This document shows, piece after piece, positions 52,491 through 64,000 of a stretch of DNA of 64,000 bases. This stretch comes from Rhyzopertha dominica (Eukaryota; Arthropoda; Insecta; Coleoptera; Bostrichidae). Below the pieces are notes generated by a model that saw only the letters and a program-made list of their open reading frames with translations, did not search any database and was not told where the DNA came from. Location of the stretch: assembly GCA_025024175.1 (NCBI GenBank), contig QCXZ01000003.1:22154392-22218391 (forward strand), read 5' to 3'. The position numbers and the translations under genes were made by a program. How positions within the stretch are numbered: position 1 is the first letter of the stretch; each line of letters starts with the position of its first letter.

Positions 52491-53344
52491 ATTTTATCAA
52501 TTTTAAAATTATTGTTGTATGAATCTGGCGGTACATTTTGGATATTTTAACTTGCGTTGCTTATACGAGCGCAATTCGTAAACGCAATAATTTTATCGCT
52601 AAAATTCTTGTCTAACTAGACAAATGGACAAATTGTTATGTAGTCCGTTTATTCGTCGCTGCCGTAGTCGCTGTCTAAAACTGACGTTCAAAAGAATAGA
52701 AGATTCCCAGTTAAAGTACAACGTTAATTCGATTTGGTTACCCTGCTTTTAAAATAATGTATCGCAGAAATTAACAATAATTTTTAAAAGCAGATAATTA
52801 TTGTTTATGTTAGCGACGCATTTTAAATTATACTTAAATATATGATCAGAAACTCCGCTCTAATTATGTAATCAAAGAAAGCATAAAATATCACAAAAAT
52901 AAACTATCCTGTTAGATACGGAATATAAATAATGTTCCTAAAGAAATATTCCAATTTAAATTATTGCTGCATAAATCTAGCAGTATATTTTAGACACTTT
53001 AATGTTTCTACATTTGTACATTTACAGACAGTAATACAAATTATATAAAGACTACAACGTTGTTGTTTTTTTACATATTTCTCGTACCGAAATATATAAT
53101 TTAAGTGAACGTTGAATATAAAAGATTATTTAATTTCAGGCATATTTTGATTTATTAAACTTGTTACTTGATTTAAACGTCGTAGAATTATTCAGATTGT
53201 TGAATTAAAACGACTGTTTAATATATATGATGAGAATTTTGCTACAAAATGTGTTTTAACGTTTTAAATTTTTACGATTATAAGGATATAAGGAGATAAT
53301 TGATCGGCTTGAAAAATAATTATATCTATTAGAATAGTATTAGC

Positions 53345-54765
53345 ACTGGCAACCCTCCGCAAACCACGTACAGTGACTGTATAATAAGGGCAGTGTGGTC
53401 ATAAGCGCGGCGAACGCCATGTTTCCTCCAAATTGGGATTGGAAGTATATGCCCTTTAGATGGTCGTGGTTGAAGAACAAAAAAAGATACCTACTTGCAG
53501 TTTTCACTATCGCATTTCCGATGCTCTGGTGCGTTTGGCGGTGCTAAACTCGATCTCTCTAGGATGCCGAGAGTTCTATTATTTCGGATTTATTTTTTAA
53601 CACCAATTAGAAATAAAAATTTATATGTTTGTGCTAAAAGTTGCGAGGTCAAATTTCTTGGGCTATTTGGGTAGCCTACCTACGGTTGTATATAAAAATG
53701 GAGATTTCGAGTTGATAAAGATTGCAAGTTCGGTATAACGCTACGGTAAAAGTCCGAGTTCAGTTTCGTTATTTTATTCCAATTTTTTTTTTGTTATTTG
53801 ACCTATCGTGATGAAACTTGGCATGTAGGTGTAGTTTGTTGTGATATACTTTTTTATGGAATATCTTCCGATTTTCCTCTAATTATTTAGAAAATATACC
53901 GGAAAATTGTTACAAATTTTCACAACTAAACAAGAGGGATGACAGCCTGCGCTTGCCAGAGGCTTGGAAACCAGTATTGTAGGAGTACAAGTTTACTTTG
54001 CGATCGAGTGTAGCTGCAAACAATGCTGTAGCCCCTGGATCTTCAAGTCATACTTTAGGATGGAGTGTAGCTGCTAACAATGCTATAGCCTCTGGATCTT
54101 CAATACGCGCATCACAACTAGTCAAGATCAAAATGCATAGCATACACTGCGCCAGTCACCCGCAGTCGTGCAAGGACATCTAGAACATAAAAATCAACTT
54201 GCAATAGATTTTGATTTTGTCAGAAGTTACAAAAACTTTGAACATTTTTTACCACTAGTGCCATCTCATCGAAACGTGGACAAGACTCTTCGCAGAGCTT
54301 TTCACTATACATGCGAGAAAACTAACATCCACCTCGGATCTTTACCGGACCGTTATACCGAATTTCCATACTTTATCAACTCGAAATCTCGATCTCGAAA
54401 ATTATTAAGAAATCCGACCTCGCAACTTTTAACACGAAAATATTAATTTTATATTTTTAATTGACATTAAGAAATCAATCCAGAATAAACCAGACTCCCG
54501 GAGTCCCAGAGCGATCGAGTATTGCGTCATTGTATTCGGAATGCAACAGTGAAAACCGCACGCATCTGTCTTTTTTTGTTCGCCGACCACGTCTCTCCAA
54601 AGTTTGACATACACTTCTTTACAATCAAATTTGGAGGAAACATGGCGAGACCAATAGAAAATTTGGCCACTGTATGGCCACACTGTACCTATAGAGTCAC
54701 TGTAAAACCACGCACACTCTCTCGCCATCTACCGCCGTCGCAGTTCAACCTTGTCTAAGAGCAAA
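53345..54765. mobile_element. Long-TIR fold-back element, ~1.4 kb
   Basis: Left arm 53345-53760 and right arm about 54330-54760 are inverted, diverged copies. Shared blocks, read inward: ACAGTGACT, GCAGTGTGG, CCATGTTTCCTCCAAATT, AAAAGTTGCGAGGTC, GAGATTTCGAGTTGATAAAG and TTCGGTATAACG. The middle holds a 59-60 bp tandem duplication (GAGTGTAGCTGC at 54005 and 54064) encoding SVAANNAVAPGSS-type repeats in one frame. No transposase recognised. Confidence 0.6.
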
Positions 54766-54936
54766 AGCGCAAGTTTAATTTCCAATATGTGGCGCCACAA
54801 TTTGTAAGATAGTTTGAAAATGAATGTATTCAAGAAATAAAGTATACCAGAAATAATGTATTCCAGAAATAAAGTATTACAGAAATTGAGTATCGTAGAA
54901 ATAGCTTATATTAAATAAAGTAAATATTTAAACATG

Positions 54937-55390
54937 TCAATCCAACAAAAATGCGTGAAAGTGAACCTTGTTTGTCAAAATATTTAATTCGGATAATGTA
55001 TGTTGGTAATTTCTGGATTTAAAAGTGATTTCGTTCAAACTGTACCAATCATTAAGCTTGAGTGTTTTAGTATTTTCTTTTCCATGGCTGTTACATTTTA
55101 ATACGTTTCCTGCGCATAATAAAGGCACACAGGAACTTTTCATAAATCGCATTACTTTCTCGTCCAACCGTTGTAGTGTTTCGTTGAGTGCTTGTTTTAA
55201 TTTAATTACATATTGATTCAAGCAATTTTTGTCTGTCTGATGTTGAAAATGTAATAACAAAATATTTGTAATGTTATCCAAGCCCTCAGCGGTGATAATC
55301 AAGATAAGTTACTTTTCTTGTCAGAGAAGAGGTGGAATTTGATTCTGACATAGAAATGAATCTATGTAATTTGTCAGGCTTTCCGTATCT
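54937..55390 (-). pseudogene. Unidentified coding-like segment, frameshifted
   Basis: On the minus strand the last 115 codons form one open frame (EGLDNITNILLLHFQHQ, QYVIKLKQALNETLQRLDEK, SSCVPLLCAGNVL, SLNEITFKSRNYQHTLSELN, ending HFHAFLLD and a stop at 54937). Upstream, in two other frames, TESLTNYIDSFLCQNQIPPL and TRKVTYLDYH appear to continue the same protein, separated by single-base shifts and stops. The composition (balanced hydrophobic and charged residues, cysteines) is protein-like and unlike the repeats around it. I do not recognise the family. It could be a processed pseudogene, a decayed duplicate or a captured fragment. Confidence 0.35.
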
Positions 55391-55855
55391 AGTATGGTAT
55401 TATATTTATTTTTTGTGTCTACTATTGGCAAGGCTGTGTTCGACAGTGTTCAGAACTATAAATAGTAATATTTTCTTGATCAACTGATAATTTGTCTTAA
55501 ATCGAACTTTAAAGTGTTATTGTCTTGTCCTAATAGAACCAACAGATGCAGAGGAGTCTGGTAAAAGCAAATGAATGAAAAAGTATCGTACTTACAATCG
55601 GCACCAGCTACGATACAGGAATGGCTTTCACCAATATTTTATCGGAGCTCCCTTGGTAGCGACGAACGAATGTCATAAGTTTCGATTTTCAACATACGGT
55701 TGAATCTGAAACAATTTTTCGCGATGTTTTTTTAATCCCTACTCAATGTGCCACTTATGTATTACGTCTACAGAAACCTGTTTTCAAAAATCAATTTTAA
55801 TTAGGTTATCTTCGAATACTTTGTCGATGTTAGTACAATAACCATTATGCTAATA

Positions 55856-56038
55856 CTAATAATTTACACGATGTTCAGCACGAGCTATGAAACCTAATAC
55901 CTTTGATTGTGTATTCAAAGCTAATACCAGTGCATTGCCTGGTGGCTTGGCGATTGACAGGAGCGGTCTATAACTTACATGACTAATAAATTTGTATAGT
56001 TCTATGTTGCATTTTAACTGGCTGCCCGACTGAATCAA
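55856..56038 (-). other. Small coding-like segment, unidentified
   Basis: Minus-strand frame ELYKFISHVSYRPLLSIAK, then GNALVLALNTQSKVLGFIAR, ending at TAA. It lies on the same strand 0.5 kb upstream of the segment at 54937-55390 and might be an earlier part of the same decayed gene. No splice sites assigned. Confidence 0.25.
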
Positions 56039-56253
56039 CTAAACGTGCCAACTTAGACCGATAGCCTGCTCTTGAGTGAGGTAGTGTAGTGGTAAGAAGG
56101 AGCTGAATATATTATAATAATATACAAATTATGTAAAACCAACTAACCAACCAATAACAACTAACTTACGCCCATCGACTACAGACTCGAGCCTTTCTAT
56201 GATTTGTGCTTAGCACATTGTAAACATTTCGCAGTTAACGCGCTGTAGATATA

Positions 56254-58220
56254 CAGGGTGATCAATTAAGACTGGACAGCGACTGTATTTTCAAAACTAA
56301 AAGTACTAGAACCTTGCGGTAAATTTTTTTCATACAAATGTGGCCACGTAGAGTTCATTAAAAATATTATGGAGTACGTAAATTTGCCGCTGGGTGGCGT
56401 ATTTAATACTACATATCAAAATATCGCTTTTTTTTTCTCCAAAAACAGCGATACAGTGTCGGTCTAAAATAAACTCATTATAATCTATGTTTACTTCTTA
56501 GCAAATTTTATTTGAACATTTTTTTAGTTGCCATGGCAACGACAATAAGAGGGATTGAAGTTTCTGATCTTCAAAATGGTATAACTCAAGTATGGTTTAA
56601 CCGAATTTAACGAGTGATGGCTAGTTTTAAAGCGAATTTTATGGCCTTCAACATAATCATAAATAACCTATAATTTATTGCAACTGTTTGACAATAGAGA
56701 GCGTTAATAATATATTTTTTATATTTGTTTGAATATCTTAAAAAATAAATGCAAATCTATAGACTTTTTTGTTGGCTGTAATAGCTCATTAATCAAGCAA
56801 AATAAATTTTAAAGCCGGAAGTCGATGTCTTTCTTCGTTTCATAATTATATTAAAAAAACTGCGAACCCATCCTTGGATTCGGCCTACTTTTGTTTTCTT
56901 CAAAATTAGGGTTTATTAGCAAAGGTCACTCATAAATTACGGCTTTCATGATTTTTCTCTGGTGTGTTCAATTTTTGATATTGTACTTGCTGAAAGTAGC
57001 GGGCGGTTAAGTCCTGAATGGCCTTTGTAGGTGCTTATTTGTAAGCGCAGTAACCCATGACTGTTTTTACACATTGTTTATACTATTATTACATTTGCTT
57101 ACCGCACCTCCCAGAACAGATCTCAGGAGGTTAGTTAGTAGTAATTAGTTAGTAGTATTCTATCCCTCCTGGTGGCGTTGTCATGGCAACTAAACAAAAA
57201 GTGTTAAACAAAATTAGTAAACAAGTAAACTAAGATTATAATGGGTGTATTTTAACCAACGCTTTGTTTACATTTTTCTGAACTATCCATTTTCTGGAAA
57301 GCAATTTTAAATGCGCCCCCTAGCGGCAAAGTTATCTACTTCATAATATTTTTAATGAAATCTGTGTAGNCACATTTGCTTAACAAATTTTACCGCATGA
57401 TTCTANCACTGTTAGTTTCTAAGATANAGCCACTGCACTGTCCAGCCTTAATAACNATGATCACATGGAAGATATGTATTGTCTCAATACAGCACAATAA
57501 AACTAATGAGCTGGCTAATTGCCAAATAGGCAGGACCAAAAATATAACAAAAAATACCTGATTTTATTTCAAGCAAGAAAAGAGTCGAACCCAAGGACGG
57601 ATGCGCAGATTTTTTACTATAACCAGAAAACGAAGAAAGATATCGACTTCCGATTTTCAAATTTATTTTGCTTGATTAATGAGCTATAACAAACAACAAC
57701 AAAGTCTATAGGGTTGCATTTGATTTTTTTAAGATATTCGAAGAAATATAAAAAGTTTATAATTAACGCCCTCTACTATCAAAAAGTTGCAATAAATTAT
57801 AGGATATTTATGATCATATTGAAGGCCATAAAAACTTTAAAACTTTAAAACTAGCCATCACTCGTAAAATTCGGCTAAACCATACTTGAGTTATGCCATT
57901 TTGAAGATCAGAAACTTATATTCCTCTTATTGTCGTTGCCATAGCAACTAGAAAAAAAATGTTCAAATATAATTTGTTAAGAAGTAGACAGTTTATAATG
58001 AGTTTATTTTAGACCAACATTGTATTGCAGTTTTTTGTGAGAAAAAAACGATATTTTGATATGCAATTTTAAATACGCCACCTAGCAGAAAAGTTACGTA
58101 CTCCATAATATTTTTAGTGAAATCTACGTGGCCACATTTGTCTAAAAAAAAATTCCGCAAGATTCTAGCACTTTTAGTTTCCAAGATACGACCACTGTCC
58201 AGCCTTAATTGATCACCCTG
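56254..58220. mobile_element. Long-TIR fold-back element with TA duplication, 1967 bp
   Basis: Ends CAGGGTGATCAATTAAG and its complement are flanked by TA (56252-56253 and 58221-58222). The arms of about 640 bp are inverted copies. Shared blocks: GGCTGGACAGTG, TTGCCATGGCAAC, TTCAAAATGG.ATAACTCAAG, AGTCGATGTC-type ends and ATCCTTGG. A third, more diverged copy of the right-arm sequence sits in the centre (about 57170-57460). TA duplication suggests Tc1/mariner mobilisation; no transposase is encoded. Ns at 57370, 57407, 57427 and 57456 all fall in the central copy. Confidence 0.75.
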
Positions 58221-58222
58221 TA

Positions 58223-59564
58223 TGTACTTGTATAGCTTTTTATCGAACAAGTTCAAATACAATGTAATTTTGCTTTCCACTTGATAAGTAGGCGACTACA
58301 ATTATAAAATAACTTGCTCCAACTATTGACAATTTCATAGATTTAGGGTAGGTAACTATTTTTTTGCCGTTTGTGGCTTCGTTTATATACATTNTCACTA
58401 CAGTTGTATAGAATACTGGCAATATAAGGAAGTTGGTCTTATTAGTTAGTTAATAAATAAAAATAATGACAGGTACAGTTAATTCAAACCTGATTGGCGT
58501 ACGTACTTTCCTATAAAGTGTAATTTTGCTTTTTCTGCAAAATTCCGACAGCTGATGTAAGCAGCGTAAGAAATTACAAAAAAAACTGGTATAACATACG
58601 ATATTGTAGACCAAAAACTGGTACTGCATAACGTGGTGGCTACAGTATATTGCGTTAGTGCACTATGTGACAAGAAAGATTATCATAAAACGTACATTTA
58701 GCTGCTGTCGACAAAAGAGGTTAGATACTGCCCACCTGACAATTTAATATTAATTAATTATGCCACCGTCGGCAGTTAAATGTATGTTGTAAGATAAGTT
58801 CTTACTAAACTGCGATATTCAGCAATTAAAACAGGTTATACGAAATGATGCAAAGTGTTATATATTAATGGATCACGCGAGCACAGCTCTATTAGGCCAG
58901 ATCTAGTGCTATGTGCTATAAAGTGTTGCGCGTGTTTAAAGAAAAACATGACCATACGTTATGACCACGCAACAAGTGTCACAAGCATGCTTTATCGAGA
59001 CAATTTAACATTTCTAACGGTTTTTGCATAATAAGATGGATGCTTTGCGACGATTTTTGTTACAGGTGCACGACTGTCTAGTATTAATAGCAGTTTGATT
59101 GATCATGCGAGGATGTTTGTATATTTGTCGTATCTGTGACCTAGGAAAAATTGCGCTACGTGTAGGTTCACAGTAAATGGTACGAGGACAGATATTAATT
59201 GTTTGCGCCTATACCAGTTTATTGCTCTGCAGTCACCGCTTATAAGTGTGTAAGTCGCTTTTGCTTTCTTTTGTGCGGCAGTACAGCACTTCACTATTGC
59301 ATGTTAAATCTTACCAGCATTGACAAGTACAAATAGTACTATTAAAAGCGGTGCAGAAGCAACATACAAATTTATTACTATTCTTAATTGCATAAATTAG
59401 CATACTGCATCTAATCGTTCGTTTGAATTCCGACTTATGCGGGTGTTCCAAGACATACAAATAGCTCTCTAAAACAAAAATCGCAGTAGCTAGTGAGTAG
59501 ATAATATTCGAAGTTTACTACCCATCAGATGTTTAACAATTTCACTGAATATCTTATTTTAGTA
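58223..59564. other. No secure gene; two small hydrophobic frames
   Basis: Minus-strand frames 58240-58422 (SIVGASYFIIVVAYLSSG) and 58479-58673 (SYVIPVFFVISYAAYISC, then FAEKAKLHFIGKYV with a GGAAA|GTACGT donor-like end) could be membrane-segment exons, but similarity to any receptor family is not visible. Otherwise featureless. Confidence 0.3.
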
Positions 59565-60358
59565 TATGTGGCGGCTGATGAGGGAGGGCTGCGGGGCGCC
59601 GCCCTTCCTACGCAAATGACTATGTACATCAAATTCAATTAAATTAAAACATGTATTTATATTTACATCTAATGATCTAATATACCCATTATTAGTTATT
59701 ACTCATAGGTATTTAACTTGCAATCCTATGTAGATTTGCTATCTGATTAACTTGCCTGCCGGCTGCCGGGCGGGCTGATTCCTGTAAGCCCAAAGCGTTT
59801 CGATGCCAATGCAATGTTCTGTGGCCAATGCGATGGAAACGCCACGCGTCGACACGCGATTCTAAGTAGAATTTCGGGCTTAGTTCGTTCAGCCCGAGAC
59901 ACGAGCGTGTATTCCTGCAAATAATGCACCCGAACGTGAGCGGTTATTAAGCGTACGTACAGGTGTTTTTTTTTTGTGGAAAATTGTGTTCAAGACAAGA
60001 AATGAGGGTGTGTGATTTAATTAAATTAAACTTCAGTTCTCTGAGGTTGGCGGAAAAAAGTAAACATTAAGGAAAATGAAACGCCCTGTGCCTGTATTAA
60101 ATTTAAATCAAGTACAACCCAGTTACCGAAAAATCGAAAAGGCTTTACCAGAAAGTTTGATTCAAATGTTAATGAAGACATTTACGCGGATGGAAAGAGT
60201 CAAATGCGTTTTTTCTGTTTTGTTTGTTTATTGTTTGGTGGCGATGATGACTAGACATTTCTAAGAACTAAAAGCAAAAGTATTTATAATAGGAATATTT
60301 TTTTAATTTTTCAGTCAGCCCCCCATCTCCAGAATAAAAATGCCACCAGCCGCCACTG
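59565..60358. mobile_element. hAT-like non-autonomous element, ~794 bp
   Basis: Ends read TGTGGCGGCTGATG on the left and CAGTGGCGGCTGGTG (complement) on the right; CAGTGGCGGCTGGTG-type termini are found in hAT elements. The flanks do not show a clear 8 bp duplication. Frame 60076-60264 (MKRPVPVLNLNQVQPSYRK) after a GC-rich leader may be a transposase N-terminal remnant. Confidence 0.5.
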
Positions 60359-62200
60359 AACCGTACACATTATTGTTGTATTGTGTTCTTTTATATTAAG
60401 CAACTTTGAATGCACTTGTTTCTAACATAAATAGACAAGTTTGATGTATTCAGAAATAATACGAAAAGATCTCACAACACCTAAATTATTATTATTTCCT
60501 ACCAGATGTTTGTCCCGACACAGTACAACAAGAATCGTGCAACGAGGCTCTAGTATAATACTATCATAACTAAATGTGCACCTGTAATATCCTTTTCGGT
60601 GTCGATATTATGAAGAAAATGGCATAAACAGTTTGAATACAACACTATCTATAACACACGTTCAACCTCGATTCAACATAATTAATTAATTAATTAATTA
60701 ACATAAAATGTTTTACATATACAGCTTAGCTGACTGAATGACAATGGGACTCGTGGTTAAATCTATCTATCGCATACATGATATGCCTGAATGTACGAAA
60801 TATTCTGAATAGTAACAAAGCAATACCTAGCGTTTTCCATTCGCAGTTCCACTTCACTGAAATCTTTTAAATGTATTCAACAGATCCTAGATAAGAACAT
60901 ACAGAATAAACTAACCACTCATCGGTGCCGTTCTTTGCCATCTATCATGGTGATTAAACCTCAGTCATTTCACTTAGCACCACGTNCAGACTTCCATTTT
61001 TGCCCATTTCACCATTGTTAGGTTGTGTTTAATATCAGAAATAACGGCCAAAAGTGAATCATCTTGTGGACACGTTTTAATCGCTAGCCATAAAAAATTA
61101 AAACTGATCCATTGATGTCGAGGTTAATTTTAAAAGGTTTCTTTAAATATTAAACAAATTCGAAGATTATTGTGCCTACTAAACTTAACAGTAGGTAAAG
61201 TATCGGTACCACGAACTCGAACTTGACTGGTAGCTCTGTTGTGCGTTTTAATAGTGTTTTGTAGATTGTAGATTCATGTAGTTATTTAATATAATTTACA
61301 TAACGTTACAGTCAGTGATGTATTTCTGCAAGTGTTTTAGATAATCACGTTAGACCAAATTAAATTTAAAATTAATGATGTTTCTCAAGAGTAGTCTGGC
61401 TAAATTGATCGAAATAGGTAACGTTGAATGTTAAACAAAATCAAAGTAATTCCGTTGAGATGCATAAATAGCTTCTGACAGGTTAGTCATATTTAATTCA
61501 AGTGAAGGTCCAAATTGGTAATTATCGGTTCAAGGTTATTTTTCTCTTTTTTAAAGTAGTTTCTAAGGGGATGTTGGAAATATTTGGTTTCATCATATTG
61601 CTGGTTAGGTATATTTATTGTTAGAAACCTGGTCGTTTACTTTTGCATAAATTAGTTTATCGTGTTTCATGCGTAATTTTAGTTAGAAATTTTTACTAAG
61701 TTTTATTGTTGTGCCATTAGTTTCGATTACCAAGGACTAGTTTCCCTGTGATTATTAGAATTTGCGATCTCTTTCAATTAGTAAACATCCCTAAGAAATA
61801 AATGTTATCCAACTTTAGTCGTATGAAAAGAGAATAATCTTATAAGCTTCAATTAGAACTTACAATTCTAAGTTTGATGTGTAAGTAAACATAGTAGAAT
61901 TGTCACAGTCACTAATCAAAATAACTGTAGGTAACTGAAGTAGATTTTGCAGCAAACAAAAAAACAAGCTAAAACAACCTACATGCCGCCAACACTAATA
62001 TATTGGTGATCAAATTCCCAGTTTATTACAGGACAAATGGATAAAATAAAATAAATGAATGCAATATGCGGCGTAGTGCATATATACGTTACATATGCCA
62101 CTGCTTAGATTGCGAAAGCTTAATTAAGAATTAGAATTTTTGACTATTACACCAAGCATCTTACAAACTGCCAGAATACAACGTGTTCTCTTGGATTTAC
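60359..62200. other. No gene recognised
   Basis: Contains a (TTAA)n run (ATTAATTAATTAATTAATT) at 60680-60700 and one N at 60986. Nothing else identifiable. Confidence 0.5.
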
Positions 62201-62202
62201 AG

Positions 62203-62292
62203 CAGAAGACAACTAGGTAGAGGTTTTGCCAGCTTTCATGATTGATGACCCTGACAAATCCTGCGTGAAGGCGAAGGCGGAGTCCAGTTTTG
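62203..62292 (+). other. Candidate 5' coding exon of a host gene
   Basis: A 90 bp segment lies between an acceptor-like GATTTACAG (ending 62202) and a perfect donor G|GTAAGTGA (62293). An ATG at 62238 opens MIDDPDKSCVKAKAESSF up to the donor, with an in-frame stop upstream (62214), as expected for a first coding exon with 5' UTR. GC content is higher than the flanks. The peptide is not recognised and the next exon is not found within 1.7 kb. Confidence 0.35.
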
Positions 62293-62453
62293 GTAAGTGA
62301 AACTTAAAACATCGGCGGTTTGGTTGGAATTTTCAGATTGGCGCTAAATTTAAAGTTTACATTGTTCTACGTAATGGGATTAGAATTATATTAGAATGCT
62401 GATATTATATAGCAATCTTTGTCCAAGTTCACCGAGAACGGACATGATCGTAC

Positions 62454-62813
62454 TTGCGATATGGTACCGATGTTTTTAGTTTGTCTAATATAGCCGCATC
62501 TGTACGCATCATTGACATATTATTAGATGGACACGGCATCTCATTCATAAATACGGTTGGAATTGACGCCAAGACCAATGAGGATGAGGAGAGCATGGGT
62601 ACGAGGGGGAGATACAGTTTTCCTCCAAGTACATTGCTGTGCTGTTATAAAAGGGTCAACAGTGAGATAATTGAACTTCCAACTAAAAACACTAATTTAA
62701 TTTCGTTACAAGCGGGAAAAAAGTTTTGGCCGAATGAAAGCATCAACACAGTTCTAGCATTAGTATTCATTAATCAACACTTAACGAGAAAACACTCGAC
62801 ATTCTTCACATAG
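62454..62813 (+). other. Unidentified 119-codon frame without ATG start
   Basis: Open from a TTG at 62454 to TAG, containing DVFSLSNIAASVRIIDILL and CCYKRVNSEIIELP. No splice context or family similarity is visible; the first Met is late. A frame this long can occur by chance in 64 kb. Confidence 0.15.
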
Positions 62814-64000
62814 AAATATAAGGAAAAAAATCAGAAACTGCGAAAATAAAATTTATTGTCAAATAAAAAGAAATAGATAAAATCAAAATCCGCATGAGGC
62901 ATCACTGAAGTACTCCGATCACATCGGCTCTTTTCTTCTACCTACAAATATTTATTTTTAAAACGTCCACCACTCACAGTAATCATTTTCCATATGTATT
63001 AATCCTTCACTATCAACTTCATTACATTTTATAAAAGTATTCCTCTATAAAGTAAATAATTTCGCTAAATTTATCAAACGACGCCTATGACAACAAATAT
63101 AAACATAACCTAAACAATGCTTAACCGTGAAATGATACGGTTTTCTCCTTAGAGCCCACCTTTTTGCATACTTGACACATCCGCACCATTGCCTGGATTA
63201 ATTTTTTATACGACTTGTCCTTAAACAGCTCGCAATAAGCTCTTTTTAACAAAAAATTTACACCACACTACTCAACACAACAGAACATTCTAAACACCAG
63301 TAGTACAGTGGACCATCTAATGCGCGTGAAGACGAGCACGATGCGTTGTATTGCTCTGGTCAACTGTACGTTTTCCTCCAATTCCACCTTAGAATGTGAC
63401 TATTATGTTGGCAAACAACGGACTCCAGACACCTCGATGGTACGCATATTAGTTTCTGCGCCATCGATTATGAAATCTGGCAACACCCCTACCTGTAACG
63501 CAGGCAGTTTGTAAGTATGTAAGGTTACGTGTTGTTTTTATACGGCCCATGGAATTTATAAGACATAAAATACAAATGTTGTCTAATGGCGTTATGGCAG
63601 TGGACCGACAGCAAACATTTTCAATAAAACATAACTTAATTATCTAATTGAATATAATTAAACTTAACAATTTTTGTTTATCGTTCGTTGTTCTTGCGTT
63701 AATTAAGCATCATCAAACACAAATACAATAAATCCAACGCCGGCACAAGATGATAACGTTTAGTAAACCACGTGTGTTTACAATCAGCTTGTCTGACGCC
63801 CGACGTCAGACCGTGATTTGACAGACACAAAGGAATGCAACATAACACTGTTGCCAAGTTGCGTATTTCAGTTTTCAGTTAAGTCGTCACATCCTTTGGA
63901 GGGCGTTTTAAAATAGTTCAACTTGGACTTGAATATTCACGTACTTAAATACATTTTTTATACTAACCAAAATATGGGACTATGTGCATATGTTACAATT
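62814..64000. other. No feature recognised to window end
   Basis: AT-rich DNA with short frames only. A palindromic GCCCGACGTCAGAC block lies at about 63798. Confidence 0.5.

Noticed and set aside
58240..58673. Two hydrophobic minus-strand frames as exons of a chemoreceptor
   Set aside because: No conserved receptor motif, and acceptor sites are not convincing. Kept only as a note.
62454..62813. 119-codon frame as a real gene
   Set aside because: No ATG near the start, no homology and no splice signals; a chance frame is more likely.

Overview
The window looks like AT-rich, repeat-dominated nuclear DNA of an animal, most likely an insect or another arthropod. The evidence is the element set: a Ty3/gypsy integrase end, Penelope-like elements (PLEs), CR1/Jockey-type LINEs, and Tc1, pogo, hAT, P/THAP and TTAA-flanked DNA elements. 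Spliceosomal exon signals and long TA and CA microsatellites agree with this. There is no bacterial gene organisation and no CRISPR. I found no complete host gene; a few coding-like segments could be host exons or pseudogenes, and all are scored low.

Layout. 1-770: 3' end of a Ty3/gypsy element. 2.2-6.6 kb: a SINE-like copy, a truncated TIR element, a fold-back copy split by a TTAA-flanked MITE, and copy 1 of a ~550 bp interspersed repeat. 8.3-9.2 kb: dead Tc1-like transposase (minus). 9.4-10.5 kb: non-autonomous hAT with 8 bp TSD carrying a PLE 3' fragment. 15-16 kb: P-like element reduced to a THAP exon. 17.7-23.9 kb: two adjacent PLE units (A and B), each containing a large inverted repeat and bounded by (TA)n. 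27.4-28.8 kb: decayed LINE (minus). 29.9-33.8 kb: LINE with two intact reading frames, probably the least decayed element here. 33.9-36 kb: decayed Jockey-like LINE (minus) between two PLE-like repeats. 37.5-41.6 kb: fold-back elements, nested MITEs, a DDE transposase fragment and interleaved palindromes. 42.2-43.4 kb: hAT with TSD, split by a solo LTR with its own TSD. 50.3-52.0 kb: pogo-like element that lost its catalytic domain. 52-60.4 kb: second SINE-like copy, two long-TIR fold-back elements and a hAT-like element. 60.4-64 kb: mostly featureless, with one good candidate exon.

The strongest unlisted signal is a hammerhead-ribozyme-like RNA motif (CUGANGA, stem II, GAAA, then a short self-complementary stem III) found at eight sites across the window, plus a ninth partial one. 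It sits in the 3' regions of both PLE units and in PLE-like fragments inside other repeats. Stem II sequence changes between families while pairing is kept. Two further points are the almost perfect head-to-head inverted PLE-B (arms of about 1.6 kb, 93 bp spacer) and an A AAT TTT slippery heptamer in the ORF1/ORF2 overlap of the intact LINE, whose endonuclease frame has no ATG upstream of its first motif.
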